From Xanthomonas maliensis (GTDB taxonomy: Bacteria > Pseudomonadota > Gammaproteobacteria > Xanthomonadales > Xanthomonadaceae): a stretch of 35,493 nt of DNA. A model generated the notes under the pieces. It saw only the letters and a list, made by a program, of their open reading frames with translations. It was not told the origin of the DNA and did not search any database. The DNA lies in the NCBI RefSeq assembly GCF_009192945.1, contig NZ_NSET01000028.1, forward strand, positions 1 to 35,493, given 5' to 3'. Each line of letters begins with the position of its first letter. The first letter of the stretch is position 1. Below are positions 27,252 through 35,493 of this stretch, piece by piece. The position numbers and the translations under genes were made by a program.

Positions 27252-28336
27252 GCCGGCTGCAACCGCTGCCCACTGGCGGGATCGAAGACGTGCAGCGCGT
27301 CGCTGCGCAGTGCCAGCCGCAGCGGCTCTCCCACGCCTGGCAGAGATTGCGGAGCGACCCGGATCACCAGCGGCACACCACCGCGCTCCAGGTTGAGGAA
27401 GATCTCGTTACCGACCGGCTCGATGACCTCGATGCGCGCCTCGAAGCTCAGCTGCGGATCCTGCGAAGGCTGCAGATGCTCCGGGCGCACCCCGATCACT
27501 ACCTCCTGCCCCAGCCAGCGCCGATCGATCGGCGCCGGCCCAAGCGGCAGTGCATCGCCACTGGGCAGCACCAGCCGCAGGCCATCACCCTCTTCCAGCC
27601 GCCCCTGCAAGGTATTCATCGCCGGGCTGCCCAGGAAGCCGGCCACGAACAGGTTGGCCGGGCGCTCGTACAAGGCCATCGGGCTATCGATCTGCTGGAT
27701 CACGCCATCCTTCAGCACCACGATGCGCTGCCCCAGCGTCATCGCCTCGACCTGATCGTGGGTGACGTAGATCATGGTGGTGCCCAGCTTGCGATGCAGC
27801 TGGGCGATCTCGGTCCGGACGCTGTGACGCAGCTTGGCATCCAGGTTGGACAACGGCTCGTCGAGCAGGAACACCGACGACTCGCGCACCATTGCCCGGC
27901 CCAGAGCCACACGCTGGCGCTGACCACCGGACATCGCCTTGGGCAGCTTGTCCAGCATCGGCGTCAGCCCCAGCAGCTCAGCGGCATTGTTGACCCGCTC
28001 GGCGATGACTTGCTTGGGATGGCCACGCAGCTTCAGGCCGAAGGCCAGGTTCTCGGCCACGGTCATGTGCGGATACAGCGCATAGCTCTGGAACACCATG
28101 GCGATGTCGCGATCCTTGGGCGCCACGTCGTTGACCACGCGCTCGCCGATGCGCAAGGTGCCCGCGCTGATGTCCTCCAGCCCGGCGATCATCCGCAGCA
28201 AGGTCGACTTGCCGCAGCCGGACGGGCCGACCAACACCATCAGCTCGCCGTCGGCGACCTCGAAGCTGGCCCCTTGCACGGCTACCTGGCCGTTTTCGTA
28301 GACCTTGCGGACACCTTCCAACTGCACTTTCGCCAT
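27248..28336 (-). CDS. ugpC: CUT1-type sugar/glycerol-3-phosphate ABC transporter ATPase UgpC
   Basis: A 362-aa MalK/UgpC-family ATPase: Walker A GPSGCGKST (37-45), signature MSGGQ (135-139), Walker B VFLLDE (155-160), H-loop VTHDQ and a C-terminal TOBE-type regulatory region. No permease or binding-protein gene accompanies it, so it may serve several sugar transporters as a shared ATPase (MsiK-like; inference). Upstream lies a divergent region with three LacI/GalR-type operator-like sites shared with zwf. It converges with ygfZ, the two stop codons overlapping in TTAG. Confidence 0.88.
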   Translation of the reverse strand: MAKVQLEGVRKVYENGQVAVQGASFEVADGELMVLVGPSGCGKSTLLRMIAGLEDISAGTLRIGERVVNDVAPKDRDIAMVFQSYALYPHMTVAENLAFGLKLRGHPKQVIAERVNNAAELLGLTPMLDKLPKAMSGGQRQRVALGRAMVRESSVFLLDEPLSNLDAKLRHSVRTEIAQLHRKLGTTMIYVTHDQVEAMTLGQRIVVLKDGVIQQIDSPMALYERPANLFVAGFLGSPAMNTLQGRLEEGDGLRLVLPSGDALPLGPAPIDRRWLGQEVVIGVRPEHLQPSQDPQLSFEARIEVIEPVGNEIFLNLERGGVPLVIRVAPQSLPGVGEPLRLALRSDALHVFDPASGQRLQPA

Positions 28337-28420
28337 CGTTCGGCCTCAACAGGTAAAAGTCGCGCTGCCCTCGGCCCTCCCGGAGGCAATGACGCGGCAA
28401 CCACTTGCAGGGAACCGCCC

Positions 28421-28434
28421 CGCAAACGAATGCA
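28421..28434 (-). promoter_or_regulatory. LacI/GalR-type operator-like site 1
   Basis: On the minus strand TGCATTCGTTTGCG fits 8 of 9 fixed positions of the pattern TGnAAnCGnTTnC, with the central CG typical of LacI-family operators. It is 85 nt upstream of ugpC. Confidence 0.4.
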
Positions 28435-28450
28435 TTGGTTTATTCTGACA

Positions 28451-28464
28451 TGTAATCGTTTTCA
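28451..28464 (+). promoter_or_regulatory. LacI/GalR-type operator-like site 2
   Basis: TGTAATCGTTTTCA matches all nine fixed positions of TGnAAnCGnTTnC and is a partial palindrome. Its centre is 30 bp from site 1, about three helical turns, so dimers could bind on one face. Confidence 0.5.
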
Positions 28465-28581
28465 CATGGCAACATCGGCCGCGGGAGGGAGCATGACGCC
28501 ATCGGTTCCGTCCCGCGCCTCCAGGGTGAAGGCCATTGCGCAGGATGCGCGACATGCCCGAGCACCAGGCCAGCTATATCG

Positions 28582-28595
28582 TGCAAACGCTTACC
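28582..28595 (+). promoter_or_regulatory. LacI/GalR-type operator-like site 3
   Basis: TGCAAACGCTTACC matches the same nine fixed positions as site 2. It overlaps a perfect inverted repeat GCAAACG/CGTTTGC (28583-28601). It lies 137 nt before the chosen zwf start and 131 bp from site 2. Confidence 0.5.
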
Positions 28596-28731
28596 GTTTG
28601 CCGCCACTTGCTGCAACAATCGGGGATTGGGCGCCAGCGTCCATCCTGCGGCGCGTGCATGCAAGAGGCGCCGAGCACCGATCCAATGCCCGCCGGCCCC
28701 CCGGCGCCTTCCCGCCAAGCCGTTGATAACG

Positions 28732-30189
28732 ATGTCCCCAGAATCTGAAACTCGGTCCATGCACAACACCCTGATCCTGTTCGGCGCCACCGGCGACCTC
28801 GCCCAACGCTACCTATTCCCCTCGCTGTTGCGTCTGTTCATCGATGGTCTGCTGCCCGAGGACTTCCGCATCCGCGCGCTGGCGCTGTCCCCGCACGATA
28901 CCGGGGCGTTCCGCGAGCTGCTGCAGCCGCGCCTGACCCAGGCGCTGCCGATCGCCACGCGCGAGCAGATCCAGGCCTTCCTGCAACGGGTGGACTATCG
29001 TTCGGTGGACCTGCGCGATGCCGCGTCGGTCGCCAATGCTGTCCGCGAGCTGACCGGCGGCCGCTGCGTCAGCTACCTGGCGATTCCGCCGGGTCTGTAC
29101 ATCAGCACCTGCCAAGGCCTGGCACAGGGCGGCGCCTTGGCCGCTCCGCATCGGCTGATGCTGGAAAAGCCGATCGGTCACGATTCGGACAGCGCCCGCG
29201 AGATCGTGCAGGCGATTGGCGCCTTGATCGACGAAGACCGCGTGTTCCGCCTGGACCATTACTTGGGCAAGGCGGCGGTGCAGAACCTGGTGGCGCTGCG
29301 CTTCGGCAACACTCTGTTGGAGGCGGTGTGGAACCGCAACTACATTGAGTCGGTGCAGATCCTGGTGGCCGAGAGCGAGGGTGTGGACGGTCGCGACGCC
29401 TACTACGCTCGCTCCGGCGCCCTGCGCGACATGGTCCAGAGCCATATCCTGCAGCTGCTGTGCCTGGTGGCGATGGAGCCGCCAGCCTCACTGGAAGCCG
29501 ACCGCATCCGCGACGAGAAGGTCAAGGTGCTGCGCGCGCTGCGTCCGCTGACCGCCGAGCAGGCCGCCAACGACAGCGTGCGTGGCCGCTACACCGCCGG
29601 CACCATCAACGGCCAGCCGGCGCAGGCCTACCATCCTCCGGAAGGCAGCGACGTGGAAACCTTCGTCGCCGTCACCGCGCACATCGACAACTGGCGCTGG
29701 GCCGGCGTGCCCTTCCATCTGTGCACCGGCAAACGCCTGGCCGAACGCTCCACCCGCATCGTGGTCACCCTCAAGCCGGTCACGCACTGGCTATTCGAGC
29801 GTCCCGCACGCCAGAACGCGGTGCCCAATCGCCTGACCTTCCAGTTGCAGCCGCAGGAAAACATCGAGCTCGGCCTGATGAGCAGCCTGGCCGGGCCGGA
29901 ATGGGGCGCGATCGAATTGCAGCCGCTGGAGCTGGAGCTGTCGGTGCCCACCGGCCTGCATCGCCGCATCGCCTACGAACGCCTGTTCGTGGATGCCTTC
30001 AACGGCAACCCGGCGCTGTTCGTGCGCGACGACGAGGTCAAGGCGGCCTGGGCGTGGATCGACAGCGTCAGCGATGCCTGGCGCGATGCGCAGCTGCCGC
30101 TGCAGCCCTACCCGGCCGGTAGCTGGGGCCCGGAGTCGGCGACACCGTTCCTGCCCCCGGCCATCGATGCCCAGGGAGGCAACGCATGA
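28732..30189 (+). CDS. zwf: Glucose-6-phosphate 1-dehydrogenase
   Basis: A 485-aa enzyme oxidising glucose-6-phosphate to 6-phosphogluconolactone with NAD(P). The N-terminal dinucleotide motif is LFGATGDLA; the substrate motifs EKPIG and RLDHYLGK (Asp-His pair) and the catalytic His in RDMVQSHILQLL are present. After the active-site Lys the sequence reads AAVQN where ETVQN is common. The ATG at 28759 (MHNTLILFG, 476 aa) is a credible alternative, since neither start has a good ribosome-binding site. First gene of zwf-glk-pgl; its stop overlaps the glk ATG by four bases. Confidence 0.95.
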   Translation: MSPESETRSMHNTLILFGATGDLAQRYLFPSLLRLFIDGLLPEDFRIRALALSPHDTGAFRELLQPRLTQALPIATREQIQAFLQRVDYRSVDLRDAASVANAVRELTGGRCVSYLAIPPGLYISTCQGLAQGGALAAPHRLMLEKPIGHDSDSAREIVQAIGALIDEDRVFRLDHYLGKAAVQNLVALRFGNTLLEAVWNRNYIESVQILVAESEGVDGRDAYYARSGALRDMVQSHILQLLCLVAMEPPASLEADRIRDEKVKVLRALRPLTAEQAANDSVRGRYTAGTINGQPAQAYHPPEGSDVETFVAVTAHIDNWRWAGVPFHLCTGKRLAERSTRIVVTLKPVTHWLFERPARQNAVPNRLTFQLQPQENIELGLMSSLAGPEWGAIELQPLELELSVPTGLHRRIAYERLFVDAFNGNPALFVRDDEVKAAWAWIDSVSDAWRDAQLPLQPYPAGSWGPESATPFLPPAIDAQGGNA

Positions 30190-31193
30190 GTGCGCCGTCC
30201 CAGCCGGTCCTGGTCGCTGACATCGGCGGCACCAATGCCCGCTTCGCGCTGGCCGACGTCAATGCCTCGGTGCCGCTGCTGGACGACACCTCGCGCGAAT
30301 TCGCCGTGGTCGAGTTCGCCTCGCTGGGCGAGGCTGCGCGTTACTACCTCGACCAGATCGGCGTGCAGGCCACCAAGGGCGTGTTCGCCGTGGCCGGTCG
30401 CGTGGATGGCGACGAGGCGCGCATCACCAACCATCCGTGGGTGATCTCGCGCACCCGCACCGCTACCATGCTGGGTTTCAGCACCTTGCATTTGATCAAC
30501 GATTTCGCCGCCCAGGCGATGGCGATCAGCCTGTTGCGTCCACAGGACGTGGTGCAGGTGGGCGGCGCCAGCTGGCGGCCGGCACCGGTCGACCAACCGC
30601 GCAACTACGGTGTGATCGGCCCGGGCACCGGGCTGGGCGTGGGCGGGCTGATCATTCGCAATGGGCGCTGCTATCCGCTGGAGACCGAGGGCGGCCATGT
30701 CAGCTTCCCGCCGGGCACGCCGGAAGAGATCCGCATCCTGGAGATCCTGTCCGAGCAGTTCGGCCGGGTGTCCAACGAGCGACTGATCTGCGGCCCTGGG
30801 CTAGTCAACATCCACCGTGCGCTCAGCGAGATCGCCGGTGTCGATCCTGGTCCGCTGCAGCCCAAGGACATCACCGCGCGCGCCGCTGCGGGCGATCCGC
30901 GCGCTGCCCGCACCATCGACCTGTTCTGCGCCATCTTCGGCGCGATCGCCGGCGACATGGTGCTGATGCAGGGTGCCTGGGACGGCGTGTTCCTGACCGG
31001 CGGTCTGGTGCCCAAGGTGCTGGATTCGCTGCAGCACTCCGGCTTTCGCCAGCGGTTCGAACACAAGGGGCGCTTCTCGGCCATCATGTCGCGGGTGCCG
31101 TCGCTGGCGGTCATGCATCCGCACGCTGGCCTGCTGGGCGCTGCCGCCTATGCCGTGGATGCCGAACGCGACGCACCAGGAGGACGCCGATGA
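30186..31193 (+). CDS. glk: Glucokinase
   Basis: A 335-aa cytoplasmic kinase phosphorylating glucose with ATP. Motifs are the phosphate-1 site DIGGTNARFAL (12-22), catalytic INDFAAQA, the GPGTGLGVGGL adenosine region and the sugar-contacting ETEGGHVSFPP. It belongs to the bacterial ROK-independent Glk family. It overlaps zwf and pgl by four bases at each end (ATGA both times), so the three are a coupled operon feeding the Entner-Doudoroff pathway. Confidence 0.95.
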   Translation: MSAPSQPVLVADIGGTNARFALADVNASVPLLDDTSREFAVVEFASLGEAARYYLDQIGVQATKGVFAVAGRVDGDEARITNHPWVISRTRTATMLGFSTLHLINDFAAQAMAISLLRPQDVVQVGGASWRPAPVDQPRNYGVIGPGTGLGVGGLIIRNGRCYPLETEGGHVSFPPGTPEEIRILEILSEQFGRVSNERLICGPGLVNIHRALSEIAGVDPGPLQPKDITARAAAGDPRAARTIDLFCAIFGAIAGDMVLMQGAWDGVFLTGGLVPKVLDSLQHSGFRQRFEHKGRFSAIMSRVPSLAVMHPHAGLLGAAAYAVDAERDAPGGRR

Positions 31194-31906
31194 GCCTGCA
31201 GGACGACCCACGCATCACGCTGGTGCGCTACGACGATCCGGCCGAGTGGACCGAAGCGGTGGCCGGCGAAATGGCCGAGCTGCTCGAACAGGAAATCTCG
31301 CGCCGCGGACAGGCACGCATGCTGCTGTCCGGTGGCACCACCCCTGCACCGGTCTACGAATCGCTCGCGCATCGCTCGCTGGATTGGTCGCGGGTCGAGG
31401 TCGGCCTGGTCGACGAGCGCTGGCTGTCGCCGCAGGACAAGGACAGCAATGCCTGGCTGGTGAAGCACAGCTTCCTGGATCATGCACCGGCAGCCACGTT
31501 CATTCCGCTGGTGCGGCCGGGCAAGCAGCTCCCCGAATGCGTGCATACCGCCAATCTGCAGGCGACCCATGCCGAGCCGGCCTGCCTGGCCGTGCTGGGC
31601 ATGGGCGGCGATGGCCATACGGCCTCGCTGTTTCCCGGATCGGCGGAACTGCCCAAGGCCTTGGCCACGCCGCAGCCCTACGCGTCGCTGGACGCGACCG
31701 GTTGCCCCGGTGCCAACCAGTGGCCGCTGCGGATCACCTTGACGCCGGCTGGCCTGGCGCCGATTCCGCAACGCCTGCTGCTGCTGCGTGGCAAGCAGAA
31801 GCTCGACGTCCTGCAGGCGGCCTTGGCCGGCGAGGATGTCAACGAGTATCCGATCCGCGTCGCCCTGCAGCGGACGCCACGGTTGCGCGTGCACTGGTGC
31901 CAGTGA
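31190..31906 (+). CDS. pgl: 6-phosphogluconolactonase
   Basis: A 238-aa DevB-type lactonase hydrolysing 6-phosphogluconolactone to 6-phosphogluconate. Family motifs LSGGTTPAPVYESLA, VGLVDERWL and GMGGDGHTASLFPG are intact. The ATG at 31190 overlaps the glk stop and follows an AGGAGG; the longer open frame upstream runs antisense-like through glk. It ends 149 nt before edd, enough room for a separate edd-eda promoter. Confidence 0.95.
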   Translation: MSLQDDPRITLVRYDDPAEWTEAVAGEMAELLEQEISRRGQARMLLSGGTTPAPVYESLAHRSLDWSRVEVGLVDERWLSPQDKDSNAWLVKHSFLDHAPAATFIPLVRPGKQLPECVHTANLQATHAEPACLAVLGMGGDGHTASLFPGSAELPKALATPQPYASLDATGCPGANQWPLRITLTPAGLAPIPQRLLLLRGKQKLDVLQAALAGEDVNEYPIRVALQRTPRLRVHWCQ

Positions 31907-32055
31907 GATGCACCCGGCCGCCTGCGGCACTGCGTTGCAGCCGGCGGCCAGCGGACGCCGCACACGATCATCGTTCCCGCACGTCTTTACGCTGTCCTGC
32001 CGCACAGCGGCGGGGCCGCGCAATGCCTTCTCCCGTTTCTCATAGCCGGTAGCCA

Positions 32056-33972
32056 ATGAGCCTGCATCCGAACATCCAAGCCGTCACCGACCGCATCCGC
32101 AAGCGCAGCGCCCCCTCGCGCGCCGCCTACCTGGCTGGCCTCGATGCCGCCCTGCGCGAAGGGCCATTCCGCAGCCGCCTGAGCTGCGGCAATCTCGCCC
32201 ATGGCTTTGCAGCCTCCGAGCCGGTCGACAAGAGCCGCCTGCGCGGCGCCGCCACCCCGAACCTGGGCATCATCACTGCCTACAACGACATGCTGTCGGC
32301 GCACCAGCCGTTCGAGCATTACCCGCAATTGATCCGCGAGACCGCACGCGCGCTCGGCGCCACCGCTCAGGTTGCCGGTGGCGTGCCGGCGATGTGCGAT
32401 GGCGTCACCCAGGGCCGCGCCGGCATGGAGCTGTCGCTGTTCTCGCGCGACAACATCGCCCAGGCCGCGGCGATCGGCCTCAGCCACGACATGTTCGACG
32501 CCGTGGTCTACCTGGGCGTCTGCGACAAGATCGTGCCGGGCCTGCTGATCGGCGCGCTCGCCTTTGGGCACCTGCCGGCGGTGTTCATGCCGGCCGGCCC
32601 GATGGCGCCAGGCATTCCCAACAAGCAAAAGGCCGAAGTGCGCGAGCGCTACGCCGCCGGCGAAGCCACCCGCGCCGAACTGCTGGAAGCCGAAGCCGCG
32701 TCCTACCACTCGCCCGGCACCTGCACCTTCTATGGCACCGCAAATTCCAACCAGGTGTTGTTGGAGGCGATGGGCGTGCAATTGCCTGGCGCCTCGTTCG
32801 TCAATCCGGAGCAGCCGCTGCGCGCCGCGCTGACCCGCGCCGGCACCGAGCGGGCGCTGGCGATCTCCGCGCTGGGTCAGGATTTCCGCCCATTCGGCCG
32901 GCTGATCGACGAACGCGCGATCGTCAACGCAGTGGTCGCCCTGATGGCCACCGGCGGCTCCACCAACCACACCATCCACTGGATCGCCGTGGCGCGCGCA
33001 GCCGGCATCGTGCTGACCTGGGACGACATGGACCTGATCTCGCAGACCGTGCCATTGCTGACGCGCGTCTATCCCAACGGCGAAGCCGACGTGAACCGCT
33101 TCCAGGCCGCCGGCGGCACCGCCTTCGTGTTCCGCGAACTGATGGATGCCGGGCTGATGCACGACGACCTGCCGACCGTGGTCGAGGGCGGCATGCGCGC
33201 CTACGTCAACGAGCCGCGCCTGCAGGACGGCGCGCTGGTCTACGTGCCCGGCACCGCCACCAGCGCCGACGACAGCGTGGCACGACCGGTGGCCGAGGCG
33301 TTCGAATCGCAGGGAGGCCTGCGGCTGTTGCGCGGCAACCTCGGTCGGTCGCTGATCAAGCTGTCGGCAGTCAAGCCACAGCATCGCAGCATCGAGGCAC
33401 CGGCGGTGGTCATCGATGCCCCGCAAGTGCTCAACAAGCTGCACGCTGCTGGCGTGCTGCCGCAGGACTTCGTCGTGGTGCTGCGCTACCAGGGCCCGCG
33501 CGCCAACGGCATGCCGGAACTGCATTCGCTGGCACCGTTGCTGGGCCTGTTGCAGAACCAGGGGCGGCGTGTCGCCCTGGTCACCGACGGTCGCCTGTCC
33601 GGCGCCTCCGGCAAGTTCCCCGCGGCCATCCACGTCACCCCGGAGGCAGCACGCGGCGGTCCGATCGGGCGCGTACGCGAAGGCGATATCGTCCGCCTCG
33701 ACGGCGAAGCCGGCACCCTCGAAGTGCTGGTCTCGGCCGAAGAATGGGCATCGCGCGAGGTGGCGCCGAACACCGCCGTCGCCGGCAACGATCTGGGCCG
33801 CAACCTGTTCGGCATCAACCGGCAGGTGGTGGGTCCGGCCGACCAGGGCGCGATCTCGATTTCCTGCGGCCCTACCCACCCCGATGGCGCACTGTGGAGC
33901 TACGACGCCGAGTACGAACTCGGCGCCGATGCCGCAGCCGCGGCCGCACCGCACGAATCCAAGGACGCCTGA
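32056..33972 (+). CDS. edd: Phosphogluconate dehydratase
   Basis: A 638-aa IlvD/Edd-family dehydratase converting 6-phosphogluconate to 2-keto-3-deoxy-6-phosphogluconate, the first dedicated Entner-Doudoroff step. Cysteines expected to bind the labile iron-sulfur cluster are visible in MCDGVTQG and [10 protein letters not shown], and other family motifs ([37 protein letters not shown]) are conserved. It is somewhat longer than the E. coli enzyme. eda follows after 48 nt. Confidence 0.96.
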   Translation: MSLHPNIQAVTDRIRKRSAPSRAAYLAGLDAALREGPFRSRLSCGNLAHGFAASEPVDKSRLRGAATPNLGIITAYNDMLSAHQPFEHYPQLIRETARALGATAQVAGGVPAMCDGVTQGRAGMELSLFSRDNIAQAAAIGLSHDMFDAVVYLGVCDKIVPGLLIGALAFGHLPAVFMPAGPMAPGIPNKQKAEVRERYAAGEATRAELLEAEAASYHSPGTCTFYGTANSNQVLLEAMGVQLPGASFVNPEQPLRAALTRAGTERALAISALGQDFRPFGRLIDERAIVNAVVALMATGGSTNHTIHWIAVARAAGIVLTWDDMDLISQTVPLLTRVYPNGEADVNRFQAAGGTAFVFRELMDAGLMHDDLPTVVEGGMRAYVNEPRLQDGALVYVPGTATSADDSVARPVAEAFESQGGLRLLRGNLGRSLIKLSAVKPQHRSIEAPAVVIDAPQVLNKLHAAGVLPQDFVVVLRYQGPRANGMPELHSLAPLLGLLQNQGRRVALVTDGRLSGASGKFPAAIHVTPEAARGGPIGRVREGDIVRLDGEAGTLEVLVSAEEWASREVAPNTAVAGNDLGRNLFGINRQVVGPADQGAISISCGPTHPDGALWSYDAEYELGADAAAAAAPHESKDA

Positions 33973-34020
33973 CCCTTCCTTCCCGCGGCCGCGTGGCGGC
34001 CGCTGCCTTTAGGAGTAGCA

Positions 34021-34680
34021 ATGACGATTGCCCAGACCCAAGCCGCCGCCGAACAGCTGCTGCGCGACGCCGGCATCCTGCCGGTGGTGACTGTCGATAC
34101 GCTGGACCAGGCACGCCGCGTGGCCGATGCCCTGCTCACCGGCGGCCTGCCGGCCATCGAGCTGACCCTGCGTACGCCGGTGGCGATCGACGCCCTGGCC
34201 ATGCTCAAGCGCGAACTGCCGGACATCAAGATCGGCGCCGGCACCGTGCTCAGCGAACTGCAATTGCGTCAGTCCATCGATGCAGGCGCTGATTTCCTGG
34301 TCACCCCGGGCACTCCCGCGCCGTTGGCGCGCCTGCTGGCCGATGCACCGATCCCGGCGGTACCCGGCGCCGCCACACCGACCGAACTGCTGAGCTTGAT
34401 GAGCCTGGGCTTCCGCGTCTGCAAGCTGTTCCCGGCCACCGCCGTCGGCGGCCTGCAGATGCTCAAGGGCCTGGCCGGTCCCCTGGCCGAGCTCAAGCTC
34501 TGCCCCACCGGCGGCATCAGCGAGAGCAACGCCGCCGAATTCCTGTCCCAGCCCAATGTGCTCTGCATCGGCGGCTCATGGATGGTGCCCAAGGACTGGC
34601 TGGCGCAAGGTCACTGGGACAAGGTCAAGGACAGCGCAGCCAAGGCAGCGGCGATCGTGCGACAGGTGCGGGCGGGCTGA
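34021..34680 (+). CDS. eda: KDPG/KHG aldolase
   Basis: A 219-aa class I aldolase that splits KDPG into pyruvate and glyceraldehyde-3-phosphate. The Schiff-base Lys135 lies in CKLFPA, the proton-relay Glu47 in AIELTLRTP, and the phosphate loop in CPTGGI. AGGAG seven nt upstream supports the start. It is the last gene of the operon and is followed by a strong hairpin at 34849. Confidence 0.96.
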   Translation: MTIAQTQAAAEQLLRDAGILPVVTVDTLDQARRVADALLTGGLPAIELTLRTPVAIDALAMLKRELPDIKIGAGTVLSELQLRQSIDAGADFLVTPGTPAPLARLLADAPIPAVPGAATPTELLSLMSLGFRVCKLFPATAVGGLQMLKGLAGPLAELKLCPTGGISESNAAEFLSQPNVLCIGGSWMVPKDWLAQGHWDKVKDSAAKAAAIVRQVRAG

Positions 34681-34848
34681 GGACCCCGCCTGAGCACACC
34701 TGGCGAATTGTCGACGCCTCGCGGAGGCAGTCACGCCTATCTGGCAACGACTGCCGCCCCACCCTGCGTCGACTCGCCGACGGCTCCCCGCCTGCCGAGA
34801 GGGCGTGCCTGTGCCCGATACCGTCGCAGATCGTGTCGTCGGCCAAGC

Positions 34849-34870
34849 GGCGCCGGACTTATCCGGCGCC
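34849..34870 (+). terminator. Terminator-like hairpin after the Entner-Doudoroff genes
   Basis: GGCGCCGGA and TCCGGCGCC form a perfect 9-bp stem with a CTTA tetraloop, followed by ATCTTCT. It is the most convincing terminator in the window, although 168 nt from the eda stop and with a poor T tract. Confidence 0.6.
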
Positions 34871-34910
34871 ATCTTCTGCGGCGCTGATGCGACAGCTCCT
34901 CCCGGCTTAA

Positions 34911-35060
34911 TGCCGCATCTTCTCAAAGGGCCGTTACACAGTTCAATTTACAGACTCTAATGGTGTTGGCGTCGATCGTCGTAACGCCTCCTTCGGGCTG
35001 GGTCTGTTGCACTACGAAGCCGGTCCATTTTCAATTAATGCCACTGAAGATCGCATATAG
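34911..35060 (+). pseudogene. Possible fragment of an unknown gene
   Basis: This 49-codon open frame lacks a start codon. It reads with natural-looking composition, for example GRYTVQFTDSNGVGVD and LHYEAGPFSINATEDRI before a TAG. It may be the 3' end of a deleted gene. I recognise no family, and it overlaps the next feature. Confidence 0.25.
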
Positions 35061-35120
35061 AAACCCAAAATCATCACAAGGGGAATAAGCACCGAAATTG
35101 CGCCGGAAACGTCGAAAAAT
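35012..35120 (-). pseudogene. C-terminal fragment of a small membrane protein cut by an IS
   Basis: Reading leftwards from the IS edge gives 35 residues with one clear membrane helix (AISVLIPLVMILGFYM) followed by RSSVALIENGPAS and a stop. Upstream codons come from the IS end, so the gene appears interrupted. Family unknown. Confidence 0.35.
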
Positions 35121-35193
35121 CCGTAAGCTCCCCCGATCCGCAGACACCGCATAAGTAGATCTTTCTGGCATCGTTCCCAAGTCAGGAGGTTCC

Positions 35194-35460
35194 ATGCGCA
35201 CATCGAAGTTCACCGAGACACAGATCATCGCCACGCTCAAGCAGGCCGAAGCAGGCGTTCCAGTCAAAGACATCTGTCGCCAAGTCGGCATCAGCACGGC
35301 GACCTATTACCAGTGGAAGAGCAAGTACGGCGGCTTGGAGGCGTCCGAGCTGCGGCGGGTCAAGGAGCTCGAGGCCGAGAACGCCCAGCTCAAACGGGTG
35401 TACGCCGAGGTGGCGCCCGACAACGCGGCAATGAAGGACCTGATCGCAAAAAAAATCTAG
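35194..35460 (+). CDS. IS3-family transposase OrfA
   Basis: An 88-aa OrfA. The helix-turn-helix is RTSKFTETQIIATLKQAEAG followed by ICRQVGISTATYYQWKSKYGG, then a leucine-zipper-like segment (ELRRVKELEAENAQLKRVYA). AGGAGG six nt upstream supports the start. It binds element ends and pairs with OrfB by frameshifting. It ends at a run of eight A (35448-35455), where a -1 shift leads into orfB. It is apparently intact. Confidence 0.9.
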   Translation: MRTSKFTETQIIATLKQAEAGVPVKDICRQVGISTATYYQWKSKYGGLEASELRRVKELEAENAQLKRVYAEVAPDNAAMKDLIAKKI

Positions 35461-35493
35461 GGCCGGCGCGGAAACGCGAGGCGGGGCGGTTCC
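35448..35493 (+). CDS. IS3-family transposase OrfB, first codons only
   Basis: In the -1 frame relative to orfA, from the A run onward, codons read KKNLGPARKREAGRF up to the window edge. This matches the LxPAxKRE start typical of IS407-group OrfB. Expression would be by programmed -1 frameshift to an OrfAB fusion. The DDE catalytic core lies beyond the window. Confidence 0.6.

Larger units (their letters stand above)
28337..28731. other. 395-bp divergent control region between ugpC and zwf
   Basis: No gene recognised. It contains three related operator-like sequences (28421, 28451, 28582) and an AT-richer patch around 28430-28465 that probably holds the ugpC promoter. Reading frames across the rest lack ribosome-binding sites and family resemblance. 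Confidence 0.55.
34681..35119. other. Intergenic region after eda with gene debris
   Basis: The first 170 bp show nothing recognisable, then a strong hairpin. From about 34905 base composition falls towards 50% GC, and both strands carry short protein-like fragments (listed separately), ending at the IS edge at 35120. It appears to be the start of an accessory region. Confidence 0.5.
35120..35493 (+). mobile_element. IS3-family insertion sequence, left part
   Basis: Bases 35120-35138 match the window's left edge in inverted orientation, marking the probable element end; orfA starts 55-75 bp further in, as usual for IS3. The window ends shortly after orfB begins, so the catalytic part is outside. 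The OrfA sequence suggests the IS407-like group. Confidence 0.75.

Noticed and set aside
31987..33954. 655-aa open frame on the minus strand
   Set aside because: Antisense shadow of edd, with the Gly/Ala/His/Gln-rich composition of a GC-driven frame.
35012..35203. 63-aa minus-strand frame as an intact gene
   Set aside because: Its first 25 or so codons are IS-end sequence on the opposite strand of the orfA leader; only the last 35 codons look like a real, interrupted gene.

Overview
The window is GC-rich (about 65%) gammaproteobacterial chromosome. It most resembles Xanthomonas or a close Xanthomonadaceae relative. The reasons are the zwf-glk-pgl / edd-eda Entner-Doudoroff block, the single lolD plus one-permease arrangement beside sdhCDAB, the GGGATT-type intergenic repeats and the IS3-family elements. 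Species cannot be fixed from the sequence alone.

Positions 1-4190 look like accessory DNA. A truncated LigB-type dioxygenase and a DoxX membrane protein diverge from a LysR regulator. They are followed by the C-terminal remnant of a polymorphic toxin (pretoxin plus autoproteolytic HINT domain, no toxin), a decayed IS3-family element, and a 76-bp frameshifted stub of a tRNA-targeting tyrosine integrase. All of this abuts the 3' end of tRNA-Gly(GCC), a known island attachment site.

Positions 4193-18133 are core genome on the minus strand, in two tightly overlapped operons: kdsB - LMW phosphatase - NHL/thioredoxin-like protein - uvrC - pgsA - tRNA-Gly, and comEC - exbB - exbD - msbA - lpxK. They cover Kdo activation, lipid A export and phosphorylation, TonB energisation, DNA uptake, excision repair and phosphatidylglycerol synthesis. 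A TonB-dependent siderophore receptor with a Fur-like box lies between the two operons on the plus strand.

Positions 18384-28336 hold a PRISE-like short-chain reductase (plus), then a long minus-strand run: a 56-aa SDHAF4-family protein, sdhC, sdhD, sdhA, sdhB, sdhE, ygfX, a LolC/E-type permease and lolD. Succinate dehydrogenase is thus bracketed by two predicted assembly factors, and the lipoprotein-release transporter follows. ygfZ (plus) diverges from the SDHAF4 gene and meets ugpC (minus) at overlapping stop codons.

Positions 28732-34680 are the glucose catabolic block zwf-glk-pgl, then edd-eda, converting glucose through glucose-6-phosphate and 6-phosphogluconate to pyruvate and glyceraldehyde-3-phosphate. 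The ugpC-zwf divergent region carries three related LacI/GalR-type operator-like sites. A strong hairpin follows eda.

From about 34900 the DNA becomes AT-richer and holds gene fragments and the left part of an IS3-family element (orfA, slippery A run, start of orfB). Nineteen bases at the left edge of the window are an exact inverted copy of this IS edge, so the 35-kb segment lies between two IS ends. No CRISPR array or rRNA was seen.
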